Positions 7,099 through 14,024 of a stretch of 19,450 nt of DNA are shown here, piece after piece. This stretch comes from Bacillota bacterium. GTDB taxonomy: Bacteria > Bacillota > Clostridia > Tissierellales > Peptoniphilaceae. How positions within the stretch are numbered: the stretch's first letter is position 1; each line of letters starts with the position of its first letter. The notes under the pieces were generated by a model. That model was not told where the DNA came from. It did no database searches and saw only the letters and a program-made list of their open reading frames with translations. The DNA lies in contig JAEXBU010000102.1 in the NCBI GenBank assembly GCA_023393815.1, positions 1 to 19,450 of the forward strand, written 5' to 3'. A program made the position numbers and the translations under genes.

Positions 7099-8346
7099 AT
7101 GTGGAATACCATTGAAGAAGCCATTGAGGCGCTGCAAGCGGGCAGGATGATCATCGCTCTGGATGCGGAAGACAGAGAAAACGAAGGAGATATGATTGTC
7201 GCTGCCGAAACCTGTTCTACGGAGCAATTAAACGCTATGGCGACGTATGCGAAAGGGCTGATCTGTATGCCCATGAGCAAAAAAGAGGCGGATCGTCTGC
7301 ACTTAAGGCCCATGGTGTTGAACAATACGGACAATCACGAAACGGCCTTCACCGTCTCTATCGACTATGTGGATACCACGACGGGAATCAGCGCCGTCGA
7401 GCGGGCTCTAACGGCCCGCATGACCGCCGATCCCCAATCTAAAGCCGAAGACTTTCGCCGGCCGGGCCATATGTTTCCCTTAATTGCCAAACCCGGCGGC
7501 GTGTTGGAGAGGGACGGCCACACGGAAGGCACAGTGGATCTGCTGCGTCTGGCGGGTTTGAGAGAAGTAGGCCTTTGCTGTGAAATCATGGAAGATAACG
7601 GAGAAATGATGCATCGAGACCGCATTCAGGAATTAGCGAAAAAATTGCACGTACCCATCATTAACATAGAGCAATTGAAAGAGTATCGCAAGACCCACGA
7701 CTGCTTGATCGAGAGGGTGGCGGAAGCGGATATGCCCACGAAGTACGGACATTTTAAAGCCGTAGGTTACAGGAACACGCTGAACGGCGAACACCACGTG
7801 GCTCTGGTCAAAGGAGACATATCCGACGGGCAAAGGATTTTAACCCGCGTGCATTCGGAATGTTTGACCGGCGACGCCTTCGGTTCCCTGCGCTGCGACT
7901 GCGGCGATCAATTGGCTCGAGCCATGATGCAAATCGAAGAAGAGGGAAGGGGCATCGTCCTCTATATGCGCCAAGAAGGTCGGGGAATCGGTCTGTTGAA
8001 CAAATTAAAGGCCTACGCCCTTCAGGACAAGGGAATGGACACGGTGGAAGCGAACCTGGCCCTGGGTTTTCCGGAAGATGCACGGGAATATTACATCGGC
8101 GCGCAAATCCTTCGGGATCTGGGCGTAAAGACCATGCGTCTGTTGACCAACAATCCCGACAAGGTCTACCATTTAGGACAATACGGTATGGAAATTGTAG
8201 AACGGGTGCCCATCGAAATAAAAGCCCACGAAGGAGACCATTTTTACCTGGAAACAAAAGCAAAAAAAATGAACCATTACTTGCACGAATTTACCTGTGA
8301 TTGCCACGGTCATCACGACGGACACACCAAGGAGGCCCAAAAATGA
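7099..8346 (+). CDS. ribBA: 3,4-dihydroxy-2-butanone 4-phosphate synthase / GTP cyclohydrolase II
   Basis: A 415-residue fusion supplying both branches of riboflavin synthesis. The RibB half (about 1-200) makes dihydroxybutanone phosphate from ribulose 5-phosphate and shows D22-AEDRENEGD and HTEGTVDLLRLAGL. The RibA half (about 205-395) opens GTP and has the zinc cysteines C255, C266 and C268 (ECLTGDAFGSLRCDCG), then RQEGRGIGLLNKLKAYALQ and LLTNNPDKV. ATG 7099 has AGGAGG at 7088-7093. The last ~20 residues form an unusual Cys/His-rich tail (FTCDCHGHHDGH) beyond the catalytic domain. The stop shares ATGA with ribH. Third gene of the canonical D-E-BA-H order. Confidence 0.97.
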   Translation: MWNTIEEAIEALQAGRMIIALDAEDRENEGDMIVAAETCSTEQLNAMATYAKGLICMPMSKKEADRLHLRPMVLNNTDNHETAFTVSIDYVDTTTGISAVERALTARMTADPQSKAEDFRRPGHMFPLIAKPGGVLERDGHTEGTVDLLRLAGLREVGLCCEIMEDNGEMMHRDRIQELAKKLHVPIINIEQLKEYRKTHDCLIERVAEADMPTKYGHFKAVGYRNTLNGEHHVALVKGDISDGQRILTRVHSECLTGDAFGSLRCDCGDQLARAMMQIEEEGRGIVLYMRQEGRGIGLLNKLKAYALQDKGMDTVEANLALGFPEDAREYYIGAQILRDLGVKTMRLLTNNPDKVYHLGQYGMEIVERVPIEIKAHEGDHFYLETKAKKMNHYLHEFTCDCHGHHDGHTKEAQK

Positions 8347-8804
8347 GAATAATGGAAGGTATGTTAAGAGGCGAAGGAAAGACATTCGCCATTGTTGTCA
8401 GCCGTTTCAATGACTTTATTACGTCGAAATTAGTCGAAGGCGCCTTGGACTGTCTGACGCGCCACGGAGTGAAAGACGGCGACTTAAGCCTAGTCAAAGT
8501 GCCCGGAGCCTTTGAAATCCCCTTGGCAGCGCAAAAGTTGGCGCAATCGGGGAACTACGACGGCATCATCTGTTTAGGAGCCGTGATCCGCGGAGCCACC
8601 ACCCATTACGATTACGTCTGTAACGAAGTGTCCAAGGGAATTGCAAAGGTGTCTTTGGATACGAACGTTCCCGTAGGCTTTGGCATTGTCACCACGGAAA
8701 ACATTGAACAGGCTATCGAGCGGGCCGGTACCAAGAGCGGAAACAAAGGTTATGACACGGCGATGAGCGTGTTGGAAATGGTGGACTTATTTGAAACCAT
8801 GTAA
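8343..8804 (+). CDS. ribH: 6,7-dimethyl-8-ribityllumazine synthase
   Basis: A 153-residue protein of normal length. It condenses the RibD-pathway pyrimidine with dihydroxybutanone phosphate to give lumazine and normally builds a 60-subunit capsid. The active-site pieces are SRFNDFI, KVPGAFEIPLAA, GAVIRGATTHYDYV with catalytic H88, GIAKVSLDTNVPVGFGIVTT, and RAGTKSGNKGYDTA. ATG 8343 overlaps the ribBA stop in ATGA, with AAGGAGG (8329-8335) seven bases ahead. An in-frame upstream extension to 8301 exists but lies inside ribBA and lacks family similarity. Last gene of the operon, followed by a terminator. Confidence 0.97.
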   Translation: MRIMEGMLRGEGKTFAIVVSRFNDFITSKLVEGALDCLTRHGVKDGDLSLVKVPGAFEIPLAAQKLAQSGNYDGIICLGAVIRGATTHYDYVCNEVSKGIAKVSLDTNVPVGFGIVTTENIEQAIERAGTKSGNKGYDTAMSVLEMVDLFETM

Positions 8805-8810
8805 GAATAG

Positions 8811-8852
8811 AAAAAAGACTTTCCTTGTTGCGTTTAAGGGAAGTCTTTTTTT
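8811..8852 (+). terminator. Terminator of the riboflavin operon
   Basis: A long stem from AAAAAAGACTTTCCTT (8811 on) to AAGGGAAGTCTTTTTTT (to 8852), one G-U pair, loop of about nine bases, ending in a T tract. It begins six bases after the ribH stop. Confidence 0.9.
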
Positions 8853-8872
8853 GTGTGCAGTCTTACAAAATC

Positions 8873-8901
8873 TTGTAGAATACGCCGTCTGCGGGTATAA
8901 T
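8873..8901 (+). promoter_or_regulatory. Promoter of the small membrane protein gene at 8988
   Basis: A perfect TATAAT (8896-8901) with a weak -35, TTGTAG (8873-8878), 17 bases upstream. The leader of about 80 bases contains the perfect dyad GAAACG-AC-CGTTTC (8930-8943), a possible operator or small hairpin. Confidence 0.6.
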
Positions 8902-8987
8902 ATAAATGACATTGTGTCACTTATAAATAGAAACGACCGTTTCGACGATAGATATCGGCTTTGTGTCGAGTGGTTGGGAGATGAAAA

Positions 8988-9431
8988 ATGGTTAAAAAGA
9001 GAACCTTATTACTCTTGGCGGGTTTGGTTTGGTCCTCTGCCGGAGCCAATGTTTTAAAAATCGGTGTAAAAGCGTACAGGACGGAGTGGAGGTTTTTTTA
9101 TGGGGTTCTTTCCGTTGTGGTATTTTACCTGTTTTGGACGAAAGTGTTTCGCCCCTTGGTGGAAAAACATATTCTTCGCATTCGGGCGTACGAAGAAGAG
9201 AGAAAGGCCGCTTGGAACTTTTTCGATTTAAAATCCTTCCTTATTATGGTCTGTATGATGACTTTCGGCATCGCGATTCGTGCGCTTTCCCTTTTGCCGG
9301 ACGGATTTATTGCTTTTTTCTACACGGGATTGGGAACAGCTTTGGCTTCGGCGGGGATCTTATTTTTGATCCGTTACGGGAGATACAACGAAAAGGCCGA
9401 GCTTGTCGAAGGAAAACAGTGCAAAGACTGA
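8988..9431 (+). CDS. Small four-helix membrane protein of unknown function
   Basis: Not recognised. The 147-residue product has about four hydrophobic helices: LLLLAGLVWSSAGANVL, FYGVLSVVVFYLFW, FLIMVCMMTFGIAIRAL and FYTGLGTALASAGILFLI. Between helices two and three lies a charged cytosolic loop rich in R, E and K (RIRAYEEERKAAW). There is no signal peptide distinct from the first helix and no catalytic motif that I can see. ATG 8988 is preceded by GGGAG about seven bases upstream. The gene has its own promoter (8873-8901), is separated from the riboflavin operon by a terminator, and converges on nifJ across a bidirectional terminator, so it is probably monocistronic. Context gives no functional clue. 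Confidence 0.8.
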   Translation: MVKKRTLLLLAGLVWSSAGANVLKIGVKAYRTEWRFFYGVLSVVVFYLFWTKVFRPLVEKHILRIRAYEEERKAAWNFFDLKSFLIMVCMMTFGIAIRALSLLPDGFIAFFYTGLGTALASAGILFLIRYGRYNEKAELVEGKQCKD

Positions 9432-9450
9432 ATGGTTCGCGTTTGGACGC

Positions 9451-9481
9451 AAAAAAAAGACCCCGAAGCTCGGGGTCTTTT
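9451..9481. terminator. Bidirectional terminator between the membrane protein gene and nifJ
   Basis: Stem GACCCCGA (9459-9466) / TCGGGGTC (9470-9477), three-base loop AGC, flanked by an A tract on the left and a T tract on the right. It can end transcripts from both sides of this convergent pair. Confidence 0.93.
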
Positions 9482-9499
9482 CCTTTTCCTGTTTGAATT

Positions 9500-12400
9500 T
9501 TAGTTGTCTTCAGACAGTTCTTTGTAGCGTTTATAGGTTTGTCTTGCATCTTCTTCCGACGCGTCGAGAAGTTCTTCGCCTTCTTCAGGGGAACGGCGGA
9601 GGAGGGATGCGTAACGGTTTTCGCTCATAAGAAATTCGCGGTAGGACTTGGACGGTTCTTTGGAATCCATCTTGAAGGGATTTTCACCCTTGGCAATGAG
9701 CTCGGGGTTGTAGTGGTACAGTTGCCAGTAGTTACTTTCGACGGCTTCTTTTTGTTGTTGCGTAGCGAAAGCCATACCCTTGGTGATACCGTGGTTGATA
9801 CAGGGCGAGTAGGCGACGATGAGAGACGGTCCGTTGTACGCTTCGGCTTCTTTAATGACCTTAATCAGGTGGTTCATGTTGGCACCGAGGGCGACTTTGG
9901 CGACGTAGATGTCGCGGTAGCTCATAGCCAAAAGACCCAAGTCTTTCTTAGACGTCTTCTTACCAGCTGCGGCAAATTGTACGACGGCACCCTTCGGCGT
10001 AGCTTTGGAAGATTGTCCGCCGGTGTTGGCATAAAGTTCGTTATCTACGACTAAGACATTGACGTCGGCGCCTGTGGCAAGAACGTGATCCAATCCGCCG
10101 TAGCCGATATCGTAAGCCCAGCCGTCACCGCCATACATCCAGAAGGACTTTTTGGTCAGCTGTTGTTTGTGGGCGAGGACAAAATCGCGAGCTTCCAACG
10201 CTTCTCCGTCCAGATCCAAGCGTTCCAACGCTTCGATTACGGCGTCGCTGCGTTCTCTGGTGCCTTCGCCGACGTTGTAATTGTCGAGCCATTCTTTAAA
10301 GACCGCTTTCGCTTCCTTATCGTCGATGGCGTTGTTGACCTTTTCGAGTTCCATGGTCACTTTTTCGCGTTGTTGACCGTTAGCCAGGTACATACCTAAG
10401 CAGAATTCCGCATTGTTTTCAAACAATAAGTTGGACCATGCGGGGCCAAATCCTTGGTAGTTGGTGGTGTAAGGTGCGATCGGGAACGCGCAGCCCCAAG
10501 CTTGGGAACAACCCGTTGCATTGGCGATATACATTCTGTCGCCGAAGAGTTGGGTCAAGAGTTTTGCATAGGGCGATTCGGAACAACCGGCGCAAGCGCC
10601 CGAGAATTCGAGGAGCGGTTGTTCAAATTGGCTACCTTTGATGGTGAACTTGTTCATGGGATTTTTCTTGTGAGACAAGGTCATGGCGTAATCCCAGTTT
10701 TCTTGTTCCGGAAGTTGGGTTTCGAAATCTTCGAAGACCAGGGCTTTTTCCTTGGCCGGGCAGGTTTGAACACAGTTGCCGCATCCCGTACAGTCGAGGG
10801 GATCTACTTGGATGGCAAATTCGTATTCGTCCATGCCTTTGGCGGGAATGGAGCGGAAATTTTCCGGTTTGTTCTTTGCTTCTTCGTCGTTTAACAAGAA
10901 AGGACGAATGGCTGCGTGGGGGCAGACGAAAGAACATTGGTTACATTGAATACAGTTGTCTGGTTGCCAACGAGGCACGTGAACGGCGATGCCGCGTTTT
11001 TCGTATTTGGACGTACCCAAGGGGATGTAGCCGGATTCGTAACCCTTAAAGGCCGATACGGGTAAATCGTCCCCGTGAAGTTCCGTAATGGGAAGCATCA
11101 TATTGCGGACGTATTCGGATAAAGTGGGATCCACTTCCGGTTCGACGACGGTAAGATCTTTCCATTCGGCCGGGACTTCCACTTTGTGAATATTTTGGTA
11201 GCCGCTCTCGATGGCCTTGTAGTTCATATTGACGACTTTTTCGCCCTTGTGTTGGTACGATTTTTTGGCGAAAGCTTTCATCAAGCGTTCGGCTTCGTCC
11301 ATGGGGATGATTTCGGCAAGCTTAAAGAAAGCGGATTGCAAAATCGTGTTTGTGCGACGACCTAAGCCGATGTCTTCGGCCAATTCCACAGCGTCGATGG
11401 TGTAGAATTGAATGTCGTTTTCCGCCAAGTATTTTTTGACCTTATTGGGCAGACGTTCGGCGAGGGTGGCATCGTCCCAAGTCGTGTTCAATAAGAAGAC
11501 GCCGCCCGGACGAATTTCGTTGACGATGTCGTAGCGGGTAATATAGCTTTGGTTGTGGCATGCGATAAAGTCGCCGTAGGTAACGGCGTTGCTGTTGCGA
11601 ATCGGTTCGTGGCCGAAGCGTAGGTTGGATTTCGTGATCCCGCCGGTTTTCTTGGCGTCGTATTCGAAGTACGCTTGCACGTACATATCCGTATTGTCCC
11701 CGATGATCTTAATGGAGTTTTTGTTGGCGCCAACCGTACCGTCGCCGCCGAGCCCCCAGAACTTGCAGTTGATGATCTTGGGATTACGAATAACGAAGCT
11801 GCGATCCACCGGCAAGGAACGATAGGTGACGTCGTCGACGATACCGACGGTAAAGTCGTCTTTCGGTTCGTTTTGTTTTAAGTTTTCAAAGATGGCGTAG
11901 ATTTGTGCGTGATCGACGTCCTTCGAGGAGAGGCCGTAGCGGCCGCCGTAGATTTCCGGCGCGTCCTTCGTATTGTTGTAAACGGCGGAAACGTCCAAGT
12001 ACAAGGGATCCCGTGCACCCGGTTCCTTCGTACGGTCGATGACGGCAATCCGTTTAACCGATTTCGGCATTTCGGCTAAGAAATGCTTCTTGGAGAAGGG
12101 ACGGAACAGGTGGACTTGCAGGTAGCCGGTTTTTTCACCTTCGCTATTCAAGCGGTCTACCGTGTCTTTAACCAGGCCGCTGACAGAACCCATGCCGACG
12201 ATGACGTATTCGGCATCTTCCGCACCGTAATAATTAAAGAGACGATAATCCGTGCCTTTCAACTCGTTGACTTTATTCATATAATTTTCTACGATTTCGG
12301 GAAGGCGATCGTAGAACGTGTTAATGGACTCTCTGGATTGGAAATAGGTATCCGGATTTTGAACGATCCCTCTTTGTTTCGGGTGTTCCGGATTCATGGC

Positions 12401-13021
12401 ATTTTGTCTGAAGTGCTCGACGGCATCCCAGTTCAAGAGATCGCCAAGGTCTTTATAGTCGAAGACTTCAACCTTTTGAATTTCGTGGGAAGTTCTGAAA
12501 CCGTCGAAGAAGTGCATAAAGGGAACGCTGCCTTCAATGGCGGACAAGTGGGCAATGGCGGCCAAGTTCATGGTTTCTTGAACGTCGCTGGAACAGAGCA
12601 TAGCCCAGCCCGTTTGGCGGCAAGCCATAACGTCCGAATGATCCCCATAGATGGAAAGAACGTGGGAACCTAAGGTACGTGCGGCTACGTGCATGACGCC
12701 CGGATAAAGAGAACCGGCGGTACGGAACATACTGGGGATCATGAGAGCTAGACCTTGTGATGCGGTGTAGGTCGTGGTCAATGCACCGGCTTCCAGCGAA
12801 CCATGCAACGTGGCAGCGGCACCGGCTTCGGCTTGCATTTCAACTAAGCGGACTTCTTGTCCGAAAAGATTCTTCTTGCCGTCTGCGGCCCAGGTATCCA
12901 CCGAGGCTGCCATGGGAGAAGAAGGGGTAATCGGGAAAATTGCTGCTACTTCGGTAAACGCATACGAGACATAAGCCGCCGCTTCGTTACCGTCCATAGA
13001 CTTATAGACTTTTTCGGTCAT
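9500..13021 (-). CDS. nifJ: Pyruvate:ferredoxin (flavodoxin) oxidoreductase, single-chain
   Basis: A 1173-residue homodimer-type PFOR of normal length. It converts pyruvate and CoA to acetyl-CoA, CO2 and reduced ferredoxin using thiamine diphosphate and three [4Fe-4S] clusters. The N-terminal domain has SYAFTEVAAIFPITPSSPMA and TYTASQGLALMIPSM. The central ferredoxin domain has two cluster motifs, CIQCNQCSFVCPHA (about residue 690) and CTGCGNCVQTCPAK (about 745). The TPP domain near the C-terminus has CAGCSESPYAKLLTQLFG, GDGWAYDIGYGGLDHVL and VDNELYANTGGQSSKATPKG. I chose ATG 13021 (MTEKVYKSMDGNEAAAYVSY) over the longer frame from 13093 because AAGGAG lies seven bases upstream and the family starts here. 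The gene is monocistronic, with a structured leader and about 1 kb of non-coding DNA upstream. Confidence 0.98.
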   Translation of the reverse strand: MTEKVYKSMDGNEAAAYVSYAFTEVAAIFPITPSSPMAASVDTWAADGKKNLFGQEVRLVEMQAEAGAAATLHGSLEAGALTTTYTASQGLALMIPSMFRTAGSLYPGVMHVAARTLGSHVLSIYGDHSDVMACRQTGWAMLCSSDVQETMNLAAIAHLSAIEGSVPFMHFFDGFRTSHEIQKVEVFDYKDLGDLLNWDAVEHFRQNAMNPEHPKQRGIVQNPDTYFQSRESINTFYDRLPEIVENYMNKVNELKGTDYRLFNYYGAEDAEYVIVGMGSVSGLVKDTVDRLNSEGEKTGYLQVHLFRPFSKKHFLAEMPKSVKRIAVIDRTKEPGARDPLYLDVSAVYNNTKDAPEIYGGRYGLSSKDVDHAQIYAIFENLKQNEPKDDFTVGIVDDVTYRSLPVDRSFVIRNPKIINCKFWGLGGDGTVGANKNSIKIIGDNTDMYVQAYFEYDAKKTGGITKSNLRFGHEPIRNSNAVTYGDFIACHNQSYITRYDIVNEIRPGGVFLLNTTWDDATLAERLPNKVKKYLAENDIQFYTIDAVELAEDIGLGRRTNTILQSAFFKLAEIIPMDEAERLMKAFAKKSYQHKGEKVVNMNYKAIESGYQNIHKVEVPAEWKDLTVVEPEVDPTLSEYVRNMMLPITELHGDDLPVSAFKGYESGYIPLGTSKYEKRGIAVHVPRWQPDNCIQCNQCSFVCPHAAIRPFLLNDEEAKNKPENFRSIPAKGMDEYEFAIQVDPLDCTGCGNCVQTCPAKEKALVFEDFETQLPEQENWDYAMTLSHKKNPMNKFTIKGSQFEQPLLEFSGACAGCSESPYAKLLTQLFGDRMYIANATGCSQAWGCAFPIAPYTTNYQGFGPAWSNLLFENNAEFCLGMYLANGQQREKVTMELEKVNNAIDDKEAKAVFKEWLDNYNVGEGTRERSDAVIEALERLDLDGEALEARDFVLAHKQQLTKKSFWMYGGDGWAYDIGYGGLDHVLATGADVNVLVVDNELYANTGGQSSKATPKGAVVQFAAAGKKTSKKDLGLLAMSYRDIYVAKVALGANMNHLIKVIKEAEAYNGPSLIVAYSPCINHGITKGMAFATQQQKEAVESNYWQLYHYNPELIAKGENPFKMDSKEPSKSYREFLMSENRYASLLRRSPEEGEELLDASEEDARQTYKRYKELSEDN

Positions 13022-13055
13022 GTACACACTCCTTACATTCTTTCGAGTATTATGT

Positions 13056-13079
13056 CCTATCGTCGGAATTGACGACAGG
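13056..13079 (-). promoter_or_regulatory. Hairpin in the nifJ mRNA leader
   Basis: In the nifJ transcript, CCUGUCGUC and GACGAUAGG pair over nine positions (one G-U) around loop AAUUCC, ending 34 bases before ATG 13021. No T tract follows, so it is not a terminator. A role in mRNA stability or regulation is possible but unproven. Confidence 0.5.
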
Positions 13080-13140
13080 TGCGAGGAATCCATCGGCTAT
13101 GAAAACGTTATCAAGTTGGATTTCCCCGCTCTCAAAACAC

Positions 13141-13146
13141 ATTATA
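13141..13146 (-). promoter_or_regulatory. Candidate -10 element for nifJ
   Basis: TATAAT on the minus strand in the context TTGTATATAATG. No good -35 is found 16-18 bases upstream, so the assignment is weak. If real, the leader is about 113 bases and includes the hairpin at 13056-13079. Confidence 0.35.
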
Positions 13147-13213
13147 TACAATGGTATCGAAAAATGGTAGGTGATTTTTGGAAAATCGGTAAAAAGCACA
13201 AAATCTAGAGAAT

Positions 13214-13225
13214 TTTGTCGACAAA
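13214..13225. promoter_or_regulatory. Perfect 12-base palindrome, possible operator
   Basis: TTTGTCGACAAA is a perfect palindrome about 70 bases upstream of the candidate nifJ -10, in AT-rich DNA. No regulator is assigned; it could be chance. Confidence 0.3.
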
Positions 13226-13316
13226 CAACAATATTGGCAGAATTGGATAGAATATACAAAAAAATTGGCAAGACGATGGAAATAAATTAAAAGAATCGCA
13301 GGAAAAAAGCCAAAAT

Positions 13317-13560
13317 TTATTGTATTGAAATCCATACGTTAAAAGAGAAGACCCTATTTTGCGTTTCAGGGCGGAGGCAATCATAGAGTTCGGAAGCCAA
13401 AAGTCGCCTAAAAATAAGAGTTCGACGGGAAGTCGCTCTCTTTTGCAGCCAAAGAAGAGGGTCGTTGCAATGTTTTCGCGGAAGGCGCCGCGATGCGATT
13501 CGGCCATGTTTATAGTTAGGAAGAAGATTGCGATAAGGATAAAGGGAAGGAAATAAACGG
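13317..13560. other. GC-richer block, possible dispersed element or structured RNA
   Basis: A block of about 240 bases with composition closer to the genome than to its AT-rich flanks. The minus strand is open in two frames over the core, including a frame reading WLQKRATSRRT, which is more typical of non-coding repeats than of a gene. It contains a bulged hairpin AGAG-tt-CGAC / GTCG-CTCT (13417-13439, loop GGGAA). I see no ribosome-binding site. I cannot see whether it is repeated elsewhere. Confidence 0.35.
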
Positions 13561-13899
13561 ATGATGCACTTCGAAAATGTAGGGCTTGGAAAACGGCCCC
13601 TGTTTTCCCGTAAAAAGAAAATCTGCAGAAAAAAAGAATATGTAAATATAAAAAATACATAGGACGGGCCATAGAAAAAATAAATAGGCTGAAGGAAGGA
13701 GCCTACTGAAGTGGTGATAAATACATCTATTGAGCTGGGGTAGAGAAATTCGAGGATCGATTCGACGGAGAAAAAATTAATATATTAAAAAACATGTGAT
13801 AAGAATGTGAAGGGAAAATCCGTGAAAAATAAAAAGCAAAGAGAGGCATTCAAAAAATGGCTTAGATATGGGGAAGATATTTAAATGTTCGATATTAAA

Positions 13900-13952
13900 C
13901 AATCTTTAATTGACCTTATAGAAAAAAACGATTATAATATATTTAAAGATTG
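13900..13952. repeat. Inverted repeat flanking the promoter of the Gate-domain gene
   Basis: Ten-base arms CAATCTTTAA (13900-13909) and TTAAAGATTG (13943-13952) are perfect reverse complements. The left arm abuts the -35 and the right arm covers the expected start site; midpoints are 43 bases apart, near four helical turns. This suggests operator half-sites. Confidence 0.5.
13910..13938 (+). promoter_or_regulatory. Sigma-A promoter of the Gate-domain membrane protein gene
   Basis: TTGACC (13910-13915), 17-base spacer, perfect TATAAT (13933-13938). The start site near 13945 gives a leader of about 80 bases that ends in a small hairpin (GCGCTA/TAGCGC, 13994-14010) directly before the ribosome-binding site ACGGAGG. 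Confidence 0.75.
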
Positions 13953-14024
13953 ATTCCTAATTGTAAAGGACAGAATGAAAGGTGAAATTAGAAGCGCTAC
14001 GGAATAGCGCACGGAGGTTTTTTT

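Larger units (their letters stand above)
13022..14024. other. 1-kb intergenic region without a convincing gene
   Basis: This region separates divergent nifJ and the Gate-domain gene. It is clearly more AT-rich than its neighbours except for a GC-richer block at about 13330-13560. It holds a nifJ leader hairpin (13056-13079), a possible nifJ -10 (13141-13146), a 12-base palindrome (13214-13225), small hairpins at 13588-13608 (GGAAAAC/GTTTTCC) and 13685-13705 (TAGGCT/AGCCTA), and the promoter of the downstream gene. The longest open frame (minus strand, 13205-13672) has no ribosome-binding site and reads as a non-coding frame. Confidence 0.7.

Noticed and set aside
8791..9057. 88-residue plus-strand open frame starting inside ribH
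   Set aside because: It runs through the riboflavin terminator and the next promoter, has no ribosome-binding site, and overlaps a better-supported gene.
13205..13672. 155-residue open frame on the minus strand between nifJ and the Gate-domain gene
   Set aside because: No ribosome-binding site before the ATG, composition of translated AT-rich non-coding DNA (F, L, S, I, C), no recognisable domain, and a second frame is also open over the core. Treated as non-coding, possibly part of a dispersed element.
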